DNA of 64,000 nucleotides, taken from assembly GCA_022819945.1 (NCBI GenBank), contig JAJEGI010000108.1:1-64000 (forward strand), given 5' to 3'. Within the stretch, counting starts at the first letter, position 1. Every line of letters begins with the position of its first letter. Shown in pieces: positions 34,301 through 42,865 of the stretch. Position numbers and translations under genes: made by a program. The notes under the pieces are model-generated. The model was not told the DNA's origin. It did no database searches and saw only the letters and a list, made by a program, of their open reading frames with translations. The DNA comes from Candidatus Poribacteria bacterium. Its GTDB lineage: Bacteria > Poribacteria > WGA-4E > WGA-3G.

Positions 34301-35467
34301 ATGAATACTAAAAAATTTACGTTATTGGCATCTCTATTCGCGATTGTTGTGTTAATTGTTGCATTTTCCGCTTGTGATCGAGTTACCCAAATTGTTCAAC
34401 CTACTACACCTCAGACGATGAAGGCCGGTGAAGAAATTTCTGTCGGTGTCGTTTTATCACTGACAGGACGGCTCACTGACTCGTTTGGCATCCCAACTTC
34501 CCAAGGCTTTGAGTTGGCACTCAGCGAGATTAACGCTGCGCATCCGAGTGGAACAAAACTCAAGTTTATTATTGAAGATGATCAGAGCACTGTAGAAGGC
34601 GCAATCGCGGCATTCAATAAACTCATCCATCAAGAGGGTATATCTATTATTCTGGGACCTGCCACTTCCAGTCAGAGTAGGGAGACTTTTCCAATAGCGC
34701 AAGAAAGTCAGGTTGTCGTGATGAATTCAACATCCGCTGCCCGCGGTCTCAGTGCGCTTGGAGATTACATTTTTCGTGTCTCACTGACGACAGATATACT
34801 TATTCCGAGTGGCGTTGAAGTCACGCAGACAAAACTCGGTTATCAACGGGCTGCTACGATATATGATAAAGCCGATTTTTTCTCCACCGATGGGGACGCG
34901 TCCGTGCAGGAAGTCCTCGCTGCGAGGGGGGTTGAGGTGATAGCGACTGAAACTTTCCAAGGTGGGGATACTGACTTTTCTGAACAATTGACCCGAATCC
35001 ATGCCCTGAATCCCGATATTATTTTTGTTTCATGTTTATCGCCGGAAAAGCCTGGGATCCTCAGGCAAGGGCATGAACTCGGTATATCCGCACCGTTTAT
35101 CGTGCGGACATTGACCGCAGCAGATGTGCGGGCCGCAGGTGCAGCTGCTGAGGGTGCAATAACTTTTGTCGGGTGGGGTGCTGCCCTTGAGACACCAGGA
35201 AATCAGACCTTCGTGCAGAACTATAGTGCCAAATACGGCATGGAACCGATTAATTCTGTTGCGCGTTCGTATGCTGCCCTCCATATTTTAGCAGAGGCCA
35301 TCGCGAATGCACAATCAACCGACGCTGCTTCAATCCGAGACGCTCTGGCAAACATCAAGGATTTTGACACAATTTTCGGTAAGTTCTCTTTTGATGCCAA
35401 CGGGGACGCGGTTTACGACACGAAGATTTTGATTGTCAAGGATGGCGAGTTGGTACCCTTCGAGTAA
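34301..35467 (+). CDS. LivK-like ABC transporter substrate-binding lipoprotein (copy 2, tandem paralogue)
   Basis: This is a tandem duplicate of the preceding gene; the N-terminus (MNTKKFTLLASLFAIVVL...FSAC) and long interior blocks are nearly the same (for example a stretch around SPEKPGILRQGHELGISAP). ATG 34301 matches the paralogue; the track start 34172 overlaps the first copy. 388 residues with lipobox. Differences concentrate in loops near the ligand cleft (PTSQGFELALSE versus PVQQGLELALDE), so ligand preference may differ. No promoter is evident in the 94-bp gap, suggesting co-transcription. Confidence 0.92.
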   Translation: MNTKKFTLLASLFAIVVLIVAFSACDRVTQIVQPTTPQTMKAGEEISVGVVLSLTGRLTDSFGIPTSQGFELALSEINAAHPSGTKLKFIIEDDQSTVEGAIAAFNKLIHQEGISIILGPATSSQSRETFPIAQESQVVVMNSTSAARGLSALGDYIFRVSLTTDILIPSGVEVTQTKLGYQRAATIYDKADFFSTDGDASVQEVLAARGVEVIATETFQGGDTDFSEQLTRIHALNPDIIFVSCLSPEKPGILRQGHELGISAPFIVRTLTAADVRAAGAAAEGAITFVGWGAALETPGNQTFVQNYSAKYGMEPINSVARSYAALHILAEAIANAQSTDAASIRDALANIKDFDTIFGKFSFDANGDAVYDTKILIVKDGELVPFE

Positions 35468-35524
35468 TCCTTGGCTGAATGTATTGAGACGGGCTGCCTT
35501 GACGGGTATTCGAGATACTAAAAG

Positions 35525-36391
35525 GTGGAAGGTTTGGAGAATGTATTAGATCAATTTTACACTAAATCAGAGGTTGCAGAAGCATGTTGGGAGCATTTCA
35601 CACACACGCTCTCGACGCTAAACCGGAATCTCAGCGACCTCTTTTTTCTCGAACCTGCTGCCGGCACCGGTGCGTTTTACAAACGCTTACCATCACAGAG
35701 ACGACTCGGCATCGACCTCGTCCCAAAATGTGACGAGGTGAAACGCCAAGACTTTTTTAACGTCACCGATTTACAATCCGCACCCAGGGATACAGCCATC
35801 ATCGGCAATCCACCCTTCGGTAAACGCGGAAAGTTAGCGATCGCCTTCTTCAATCACGCAGCCCATTTAGCGGACATCGTCGCGTTCATTTTACCCGTCA
35901 ATTTCCGAAAATTTACCACCCATAAGCGGCTTGATCCGAGCATGCGTTTTATCAGTAAATTATTTCTCCCAAGAGATGCTTTTCACCTTAACACAGGGAA
36001 ATCTTACTCGGTAAATACAGAATTTCAGATATGGACCCGTTTGGCAAGCATCCATCAAGATATGCGGCAATATAAACCCTTACCTATTGAACATAAAGAT
36101 TTTCAGATGTGGCAGTATAATAATACGAAGGATGCCTTGAAAGTCTTTCAAAACTGTTTTGATTTTGCTGTACCGTGTCAAGGCTGGCAGGATTATTCGC
36201 GTAGAGAGACAGATGAGAAGCAGTGTGAAAAGCGTAAGCAGTGGATACTTTTAAAAGCGAAAAATCCTACCGTCTTAGCACGTTTGATGGCGCTTGATTA
36301 TGAACACTTAGCACAGGAGTGTGCCACAGCCGTCCCCGGTTTTCGGAAGGGTGACCTTGTGAAAGTGTATACAGAACACTATGGAAAATAG
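35525..36391 (+). CDS. SAM-dependent DNA adenine methyltransferase-like protein (NPPF motif)
   Basis: A SAM-binding motif (FLEPAAGTGAFYKRL) and the catalytic motif GNPPFGKRGKLAI of amino-methyltransferases are present. 288 residues, no restriction partner nearby. Start is uncertain: GTG 35525 (track) or TTG 35534. N6-adenine methylation of DNA is most likely, though NPPF-type enzymes also act on protein or RNA. It may be an orphan methyltransferase or phage-derived. It converges with the LamG-like gene, 3 bp apart. Confidence 0.8.
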   Translation: MEGLENVLDQFYTKSEVAEACWEHFTHTLSTLNRNLSDLFFLEPAAGTGAFYKRLPSQRRLGIDLVPKCDEVKRQDFFNVTDLQSAPRDTAIIGNPPFGKRGKLAIAFFNHAAHLADIVAFILPVNFRKFTTHKRLDPSMRFISKLFLPRDAFHLNTGKSYSVNTEFQIWTRLASIHQDMRQYKPLPIEHKDFQMWQYNNTKDALKVFQNCFDFAVPCQGWQDYSRRETDEKQCEKRKQWILLKAKNPTVLARLMALDYEHLAQECATAVPGFRKGDLVKVYTEHYGK

Positions 36392-36394
36392 AGT

Positions 36395-37159
36395 CTAAAA
36401 AGACGATTTTATCTGTCCCCAAGTTATCGTCAATTTATCTTGTGGTTCGACAGCACTTGCTTTAAAGTTTGGAATACCGGGCCCTGTGATGCGGACATTA
36501 TCGTAATCCACAATTTTGTCCTGATTACCGAGTGCCACCGTTCCGCTTTTGTACTGATCATCCTTTGTTTCAATCATCATCTTCCCGTCATAGAAGACCT
36601 TGATGGTGCTACCTGAAAAACTCAATTTGACCGTGTGCCATTTATCCACTTCTGGCTTATAAGGCGCTTCACCATGGTTTTGCAGGCCGGTATTAATGTC
36701 CCAACCCGGATTGCTAAACAGATTCATTTTTGCCGACCCCGGATACAGCCAGACAACATAATGTGAGCCTGTCTTAAGGTCAACGCGCCCACGGACACCA
36801 CCCGGGAAGTTAGCGATCTCTTTGTGCCGCAAATCAACTTCCACATCATAGTCTGTCCATTTGCTTGGGTCACCAACATTTAACCCTTCACCCGTAAAAT
36901 TGAGCTGAGAGATTGCCTCGTTCCACACGAGGCCCTTTGGATCAAAAGTAACGAAAGTGTTTCCCTTCTCTATACCCCAAAAGACCTTGCTATCTTCATT
37001 CTGTGGAGAGCGTTCCCAGCCTTCTGTATCGCCATCATCAAAATCATCGAGAATTTCCCCACCAAAACTAAGGAGAGCCGATACAAAAATCAAGATAGAA
37101 ACAGATATAGCAATTCGCGTGAAAAGTTGAATCGATGAAAATTTTCTTGCATCTAACAT
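36395..37159 (-). CDS. Exported LamG-like / DUF1080-type protein
   Basis: A signal peptide (IAISVSILIFVSALLSFG) precedes a concanavalin-like beta-sandwich (DDFDDGDTEGWERS, YDVEVDLRHKE, WHTVKLSFSGSTIKVFYDGKMM, YDNVRITGPGIPNF). ATG 37159 follows AAAGGAG; the track start is 33 codons upstream without signals. 254 residues. The C-terminal tail AVEPQDKLTITWGQIK matches that of the protein at 15477-16145. Likely binds polysaccharide at the cell surface or outside; this is inferred from the fold. Confidence 0.82.
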   Translation of the reverse strand: MLDARKFSSIQLFTRIAISVSILIFVSALLSFGGEILDDFDDGDTEGWERSPQNEDSKVFWGIEKGNTFVTFDPKGLVWNEAISQLNFTGEGLNVGDPSKWTDYDVEVDLRHKEIANFPGGVRGRVDLKTGSHYVVWLYPGSAKMNLFSNPGWDINTGLQNHGEAPYKPEVDKWHTVKLSFSGSTIKVFYDGKMMIETKDDQYKSGTVALGNQDKIVDYDNVRITGPGIPNFKASAVEPQDKLTITWGQIKSSF

Positions 37160-37472
37160 CTTTATCTCCTTTGTTGTTTTAATATCAGAGGTTTTGTGTA
37201 AATAATGACATTGCAGTCGTGCGAAAACTCCGGAACTGGCACCTCTGCAATTTATCAATGACTTGGGAGCGGTAGAAATCCCACCTTGCAGCGAGGGGCG
37301 TATTCTTTACCAACAATGCTAAAAAGAGTATACCACAACGGACAAAAAATGTTACATTTATTTTTTGCGCCCTGACCTAATATACTCAGTCCGTCCTCCG
37401 TCCAGCTCAATTGTCATCCGCCTGGAAGTATCTCCAATTGTTAGGTATTCTGACTGCATTCAAATCAACAGC

Positions 37473-38609
37473 CTACCCAAACCGTTCTGGACGATAAGGC
37501 GAGAACCAATCCACCCGAACATCGTCAACGATTTCTAAGGTCGCCATTTCACCCACCAAAGGGGCTAACGTCACGCCACTGTGCATGAGTGCAATATAAA
37601 GATTCGGAACAGATTCTGTAAACCCAAGTACCGGAAACCCATCAATCGGCATCGGACGATAACCGACAGGCGTTGGAATTGCTTTAGCGTCCGCTATTGC
37701 TGGCAAATAGGCTCTGGCACGATCAAGAAGTGCGTCGGCATGCTGTTGCGAGTCATCACGGTTGATCCCTTCTTGAGTACCCTGCCCGATTCTAAGGCTT
37801 CCATCAGATAGTTGCCGGAGGTGGAGGTGTTGATGCTTCTCATCTACCGATGGCGCGTGAATGACCGCCACATTGTGTAAAACCTTAGCGCAGGGTGTTG
37901 TCTTAATAACTATGCCCGGACTTCGCTGTTGCGGTATATGGACTTGCACCAGAGAAGCCAACTCGGTTGTCTGAACACCGCTTGCTATGACAACCACATC
38001 ACACGAAAACTCGCCATTGGTCGTTTTCACAGCGGCGATATTATTATCACGAATGACAAAGCCTGTGACACGGGTTTGCGCATATACAATCGTCCCTGCT
38101 TCGCGCGCACGCCGGAGACAAACGTTAATAAAAACATCAGTTTCAATGTGGATATCCGCTTCAGAGAGGGACGCAGCTAACACAGTACCGGGGTGTAGGT
38201 GTGGTTCAAGGACCAACATCTGGTCACAGGTGATAAGGCGACACGGATAGCCCCACGCCTGGATTTGACGCACACGCTCACGGAGCCGCGTTGCGCGTTG
38301 TGGGTCGTTTTCCCACCGCATTTCACCACCATAGTGGATACCGATATCTGTATCAAGTTGATGTGCCAACCGATACCACATATCAAGCGAACGCCGATTG
38401 AGCGTGTGATACTCGCGCGGATCCTTCCCGAACGCATTTGCCCATGCGAAAGAGTGTCCAGACGCACCCGAACCGGGGATGTCGCGCTCCAGAAGCGTAA
38501 CGTCAATACTATCCCGCTGGGACAGATGGTAAGCGAGCGTGGCACCAATGATACCTGCACCCACTATCACAACTTTTTTCGTCTTGGAATTAGGAGATAT
38601 GTTTGACAT
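37473..38609 (-). CDS. FAD-dependent oxidoreductase of the amino-acid-oxidase (DAO) family
   Basis: The FAD-binding Rossmann motif VIVGAGIIGATLAYHL and the ERD end of the second strand (LLERDIPGSGASG) are clear, as is the mid-protein VVVIASGVQTTEL and the C-terminal YIALMHSGVTLAPLVGEMA that binds the flavin. 378 residues, ATG 38609. Such enzymes oxidise amine or amino-acid C-N bonds using FAD; the substrate is unknown. The 313-bp gap 37160-37472 toward the LamG-like gene shows no gene. Confidence 0.92.
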   Translation of the reverse strand: MSNISPNSKTKKVVIVGAGIIGATLAYHLSQRDSIDVTLLERDIPGSGASGHSFAWANAFGKDPREYHTLNRRSLDMWYRLAHQLDTDIGIHYGGEMRWENDPQRATRLRERVRQIQAWGYPCRLITCDQMLVLEPHLHPGTVLAASLSEADIHIETDVFINVCLRRAREAGTIVYAQTRVTGFVIRDNNIAAVKTTNGEFSCDVVVIASGVQTTELASLVQVHIPQQRSPGIVIKTTPCAKVLHNVAVIHAPSVDEKHQHLHLRQLSDGSLRIGQGTQEGINRDDSQQHADALLDRARAYLPAIADAKAIPTPVGYRPMPIDGFPVLGFTESVPNLYIALMHSGVTLAPLVGEMATLEIVDDVRVDWFSPYRPERFG

Positions 38610-38659
38610 TGTAGTTTTCAGAGGGAATAATTTTCAGTTATCGGTTATCAATGTTAGAA

Positions 38660-38715
38660 AGTGTGCTAAAATTCGATAGTTATCAACTTTATAGATTTCA
38701 CAATTTTAGAACACT
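38660..38715. repeat. Inverted repeat in intergenic gap (hairpin or small palindromic element)
   Basis: AGTGTGCTAAAATT (38660-38673) and AATTTTAGAACACT (38702-38715) are inverted with one mismatch. They sit within an AT-rich 150-bp gap that also contains related TTATC-type motifs at its outer edges. Confidence 0.6.
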
Positions 38716-38762
38716 TTACGGACTTCTCTGACTGACAACTAATAATTGACGACTGATAACTA

Positions 38763-39383
38763 CTAACGGTGTGCTGCGACAATAAATCCTGTTAAGCCCG
38801 CAAGCAACAACTGAAAACCGGTTTGATAAAGCAGTATGAAAAACGGTTGGCAGAGTGCAATCATACCCAACGCGATTAAGCCGATAGAAAGCTGTTCACA
38901 CAAGGTTTTCTGCGAAAAGACAATCGAAAAAACGATGATACCGGGTAGGAGCAGATGTAGAGCGGTGCTACCGAGTGATGGAAAAAAGAGTTGGTAAAGG
39001 AAAATGATGCCGATACACGCCAAGAATGCTGAACCAATAGCCGAAATCCGCTTCGCAGTTGTCGTCATACCGAAAGCAATCGCACAAGCGAACAAAATGT
39101 GAAATGCCGAACCGTGCAAAATTGATGGAACCGGTAGATAGAGAAACCCAAGTCCAATCACCAGACCGACACCTGATATAATGACGATTCGCTGTTTGTT
39201 CTCAAAGGCAATTCCACCAAGAATCGCGGCGATACTCAGCAGCACCAGCGAGATGCCCTTAAGTAAAACACTATTTTGTGTCATAATCGCTGGTAGCAGG
39301 GAAATATCCTCTATATAGAGAAAAACAGTGCCAACTACGAAAAATCCGATTGCAATTAATTGATTTCGTTTTTCCTTCGTCAT
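38763..39383 (-). CDS. Hypothetical multi-pass membrane protein
   Basis: 206 residues almost wholly made of about eight hydrophobic helices (LIAIGFFVVGTVFLYIE, GISLVLLSIAAILGGIAF, IVIISGVGLVIGLGFLYL, AFHILFACAIAFGMTT, and others), with a short basic N-terminus. I do not recognise a family. No catalytic motif is visible. ATG 39383. It lies downstream of the coiled-coil protein gene (39424-39894) on the same strand, 40 bp apart, and could share its transcript. Confidence 0.75.
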   Translation of the reverse strand: MTKEKRNQLIAIGFFVVGTVFLYIEDISLLPAIMTQNSVLLKGISLVLLSIAAILGGIAFENKQRIVIISGVGLVIGLGFLYLPVPSILHGSAFHILFACAIAFGMTTTAKRISAIGSAFLACIGIIFLYQLFFPSLGSTALHLLLPGIIVFSIVFSQKTLCEQLSIGLIALGMIALCQPFFILLYQTGFQLLLAGLTGFIVAAHR

Positions 39384-39423
39384 AGCGTTTCAGGGAGCTG
39401 TAGTCTCATCAACCTACGGTTTT

Positions 39424-39894
39424 TCAATCTTTCCGTTTCAACAAGCGACTTACCCAACCTTTAGACTGTTCGTGTGTCAACTGATTTGTTAAATCATCAA
39501 CTTGTGCGGACCAATCTCCTCTTTCGGCCTGGAAAGATTCAACAGTCTCGCGAAGCTGCGTATTTTCAGCGATAAGTGCCTTATTCTCCGATTCTAATCT
39601 ATCACAGGTTTCCCGTAGATATGTAATATCAATAATTTGGCAGCTGAGATTTTCAATGATGTCATCTGTCGGAATATTATAGGTGAGTTTCTTTATCAGT
39701 GGCGCGAGTCCATCAATGCGTAGTTGCATGCTTGGCTTTGTGGAACTTCCCGGTTCTTCAGACCGAGCAGACACGACGCGTAGATACGGCTCAATCTCTA
39801 CATCTTGCCGCTCTAATGCTCGAACAATAATTCCCTCTTCGACACCTATTATTTCTGAGACTTCAGACGGGTTCATATAGAGGTCCATTCCCAA
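39424..39894 (-). CDS. Hypothetical protein with coiled coil and possible N-terminal HTH
   Basis: 156 residues. The N-terminus (NPSEVSEIIGVEEGIIVRALER) looks like a small helix-turn-helix of the excisionase/MerR type. The C-terminal half has a long coiled coil (LRETCDRLESENKALIAENTQLRETVESF) and ends basic (SRLLKRKD). Start could be ATG 39894 or the in-frame ATGs a few codons later. Function unknown; DNA-binding or scaffold roles are possible. Confidence 0.7.
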   Translation of the reverse strand: MGMDLYMNPSEVSEIIGVEEGIIVRALERQDVEIEPYLRVVSARSEEPGSSTKPSMQLRIDGLAPLIKKLTYNIPTDDIIENLSCQIIDITYLRETCDRLESENKALIAENTQLRETVESFQAERGDWSAQVDDLTNQLTHEQSKGWVSRLLKRKD

Positions 39895-40103
39895 ATTCCC
39901 TAATCCAATTTTGACGAAGTGTAGTAAATCTAAATGACTCCAACGTCGTTTTCCTAAAAAAAACAGACTAATAATAGGATACTACATATTACTTTGTTTC
40001 GCAAATTAATATTCGGATGTCCGCACGGTAGAAGTGGTTTTGCGGGTCTTCCGCTTGATTGATGAGGTTTGAATCTTGCCAGTTTTCAAAATAGATGCAA
40101 GTT

Positions 40104-40844
40104 CTACGAAATTCCGTCCCAATATTTCCACATATCCTCAGGGGTTTCAAACTTAATCTGGTCCAAATCTTTTCGACGGTACCTGCTGATGAGTGCGATT
40201 CTGACGTTGCGACCACAGTTTGAACCAGCGGTATGGCTCATTTGATGATGCCAGAAACAGACATCACCGCCGTCGCCTGTGAACTCATAACTCGGTCCCA
40301 AATCAAACGGAGCAACACCACCGGGGAGACTATCCAAGTCGTGGTGCCTGAAATACTCAGCCCAAATCCGATGGCTTCCGGGCCAGACGGTAAATCCGCC
40401 ACCCTGCTTTTCAACTGTGTCAAGATAGACAGTCGCGCCGAGTGTGAACGAACCGACAACGCCTTTCGGCACCCCGTTTGTAGGGGTGTGGTAACCGTCA
40501 AGGTGTCCGCCCCCGGGTTCGCGCCACTCTCTGTCTGGATCCGGGAAATTGATATGCGGTCCTGCGCCACCACTCGGATTCAATTTATCCTTGCCGACGA
40601 GTTCTTCCGCCATCGCGAAAACTCGGTTATTGTATGTCGTGCCAGCAATTACATCTTCACCGCCGACAGGGACCGTCCGATAACCTTTACGAATCCAAGA
40701 CTCCGGGTCGTCTCTATCTTCGTCAAGTGCTTCCCAGAGCCTGTCAAGTGCGGCATCAACCGTCAGTGGTTCTACCGCACCGCGTATAACCAGATAACCA
40801 TTTTCTTTGAAAAAAGTTTTATCGGCATCTGATAAATATCCCAT
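40104..40844 (-). CDS. Phytanoyl-CoA dioxygenase (PhyH) family protein
   Basis: Fe(II)/2-oxoglutarate oxygenase with FKENGYLVIRGAVEPLTVD, the iron ligands in GGHLDGYHTP (HxD), GSFTLGATVYLDTVEKQGGGFTVWPGSH, and the distal histidine/arginine region WHHQMSHTAGSNCGRNVRIALISR. ATG 40844 follows GAGGAGG. 246 residues. It is downstream of an enolase-superfamily gene on the same strand (54-bp gap) and probably in one operon, suggesting action on the same small molecule or pathway. Confidence 0.92.
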   Translation of the reverse strand: MGYLSDADKTFFKENGYLVIRGAVEPLTVDAALDRLWEALDEDRDDPESWIRKGYRTVPVGGEDVIAGTTYNNRVFAMAEELVGKDKLNPSGGAGPHINFPDPDREWREPGGGHLDGYHTPTNGVPKGVVGSFTLGATVYLDTVEKQGGGFTVWPGSHRIWAEYFRHHDLDSLPGGVAPFDLGPSYEFTGDGGDVCFWHHQMSHTAGSNCGRNVRIALISRYRRKDLDQIKFETPEDMWKYWDGIS

Positions 40845-40898
40845 GATTTTTGCCCTCCTCGTGGCTTTCAAATACTTTAGTACTTTGCAGTCAAGCCA

Positions 40899-42023
40899 CT
40901 ATGCCCGAACATCAAATCCATTCTCTTCACGTGCTTTTTGGTAAGGTCCTTCCTCTATATTCAACCCGAAACCGGGACTTTGCGGTACATTTACATAACC
41001 GTTGGATACTGAATAGGCGGAATCATCTATCCCAGGCGTCGTCGCATGATCCCACTCGGTGAACTCAAATCGCTCTACCTTCGCTGCAAGGTGACAGGTG
41101 ACGAAATTGCCGTAGTAACCGCCGTAGTGATGCGGTGCGGTGCCAACGCCGGATGCATCCAATTCGGGTCCCAACTCAAGCCAACGTGAGAAACCAGGGT
41201 GAAAAATATCGTATTGGACGATGTCAATGAGTCCGTCTTTTGCCCAATCCACGAGGTGCGGTGATGCCCCACCCTCACCATCAGCGATACGGGTCTCTAA
41301 ACCTTCGGCATTTAACCACTCTTTCAGGAGGCTATAGACGCGGGCATCCTCGTGGAATGCCTCTTCCATCCAATAGACTTTTGCCTCGGCAGCCCCCGCT
41401 AATACCTGCTTGGTAAGGTTGAGATTATAACCGTTGTTGGCATCTATCAAAATCGTAGCATCGGGTCCAACAGCCTCGCGCACGGCACAAATAACGTCAA
41501 TATCCCGCTGCGTTCCTTTGTCAAGCGGCATGTGCATCGCGCCACGACCGACTTTGATCTTATAGGCGTTATGCCCGCGTGCCTTTCCCTCCAATGCTTC
41601 GGAAGCAATAAGTGCAGCGGCTTCCGCGTTGTCATCAAGGTGCAAGTCATCAATATAGAGTGAGGTATCGTAACACGGGGCGCGAAACTCGCCGTTCTGT
41701 CCGGAAAGCATCGCATACACTGGTTTTTGTGCTAACTGTCCGACCAAATCCCAGAGTGGGTATTCCAATATTCTAAATTCTTCGGTGACACCACTCTCTG
41801 CATCAAACGCATCGCTGAGCTGAAACCCGACAATAGCCGCTGCTTTCTCACGTGAAATCGGCGAAAAGCCAAATCCGCTGACGCCATCTGTTGTCGTTAG
41901 GCGAGCAATAGGGGGCCGGACATGCAGCCCGTGTTCACCCAATCGTGAGTTGCAACCGGCTTTGCGTGGACGCTCACCTGTTAAGCGTGCCCATTCAATA
42001 CGTTCAATTCTTACGTTCTCCAT
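40899..42023 (-). CDS. Mandelate racemase / muconate lactonizing enzyme family protein (enolase superfamily)
   Basis: Enolase-superfamily features: GFGFSPISREKAAAI, YKIKVGRGAMH (catalytic lysine), ATILIDANNGYNL, VYWMEEAFHED (metal ligands), and GVGTAPHHYGGY near the end with the catalytic histidine. 374 residues, ATG 42023. It differs from the 30619-31806 enzyme and is not a recent duplicate. The dioxygenase follows in the same operon. A long tandem repeat lies immediately upstream, in the promoter region. Confidence 0.9.
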   Translation of the reverse strand: MENVRIERIEWARLTGERPRKAGCNSRLGEHGLHVRPPIARLTTTDGVSGFGFSPISREKAAAIVGFQLSDAFDAESGVTEEFRILEYPLWDLVGQLAQKPVYAMLSGQNGEFRAPCYDTSLYIDDLHLDDNAEAAALIASEALEGKARGHNAYKIKVGRGAMHMPLDKGTQRDIDVICAVREAVGPDATILIDANNGYNLNLTKQVLAGAAEAKVYWMEEAFHEDARVYSLLKEWLNAEGLETRIADGEGGASPHLVDWAKDGLIDIVQYDIFHPGFSRWLELGPELDASGVGTAPHHYGGYYGNFVTCHLAAKVERFEFTEWDHATTPGIDDSAYSVSNGYVNVPQSPGFGLNIEEGPYQKAREENGFDVRA

Positions 42024-42028
42024 TTTTA

Positions 42029-42289
42029 ATATTTCCTTGCGGTTCGGTTAGGTGGATTTGAGATTTGAAGTCTCTCTCCGTAGATACCGCTCTCCATTTT
42101 GCGGCGTACTCGCCCATAAGCGATCTGCTTCATTACGAGCTACAGTTCTGATGGATTAATTCTTTATATTTCCTTGCGGTTCGGTTAGGTGGATTTGAGG
42201 TTTGGAAGTCTCTCTCCGTAGATACCGCTCTCTATTTTGCGGCGTACTCGCCCATAAGCGATCTGCTTCATTACGAGCTACAGTTCTGA
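42029..42289. repeat. Tandem direct repeat, two copies of about 123 bp
   Basis: ATATTTCCTTGCGGTTCGG... (42029-42151) and its near copy (42166-42289) differ by a few substitutions and one indel, with a 14-base spacer. The core TTTTGCGGCGTACTCGCCCA also occurs at 26774-26804, so the unit belongs to a dispersed family. The 302-bp gap 42024-42325 holds this repeat and no gene. Confidence 0.9.
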
Positions 42290-42325
42290 CGGTGCAAGCG
42301 GAGCAGAAACCCGATATTTAAGAAT

Positions 42326-42835
42326 TTATAATTGCGTCTCAAGCAGGGCTATGCTTTTCGGATCTAACTTATTGTAGTTCTCAATTTCATAACGGTTACC
42401 GTCGGCATCTTTAATTAGGACGCGTCCATTCTCAAGCGAGTCAATATCATATCGAGAGCGTAAACCGAACTGTACATCGCCTTGTGAAGTTTCAACCACC
42501 CACTGTGTAACCCCGAACTGTCCCTCAATCGCGTTGATTTTGGTAATCTTCGGCATAAAATAGCGTTTCTGTAACTCCTCAACAAGAATCTTGCGAGATT
42601 CTTGTGGCAGATACTTTATATCCTCAATAATACCGATTTCATTCGATTCTTCGTCCATTAGAGAAATATATCGGCTGGTTTCGCTTACCGGAAAAGCGTA
42701 GATCGGCTCGACTTTCGTCTGAACCGTCCCGTCTGGGAGTTGGACAACTAACTCTTCAAACGCGTTCCGCTCAATCTTGACCCGGCTCGCATCAAGGAAC
42801 TCTAATTCATCCGTAACCTCAATGGCTTCCTTCAT
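42326..42835 (-). CDS. DUF1854 domain protein, partner of the adjacent ABC exporter
   Basis: DUF1854 proteins are small proteins commonly paired with an ABC exporter in cyanophycin-type gene sets. Seen: FPVSETSRYISLMDEESNEIGIIEDIKYL and FGVTQWVVETSQGDVQFGLRSRYDI, diagnostic of the family. 169 residues, ATG 42835. The exporter gene ends 30 bp upstream, so the two form an operon. No cyanophycin synthetase or cyanophycinase gene is visible in this window; the functional link is therefore unknown here. Confidence 0.88.
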   Translation of the reverse strand: MKEAIEVTDELEFLDASRVKIERNAFEELVVQLPDGTVQTKVEPIYAFPVSETSRYISLMDEESNEIGIIEDIKYLPQESRKILVEELQKRYFMPKITKINAIEGQFGVTQWVVETSQGDVQFGLRSRYDIDSLENGRVLIKDADGNRYEIENYNKLDPKSIALLETQL

Positions 42836-42865
42836 AAATATGCTCTTCCTTTAGGATCAGATTAC

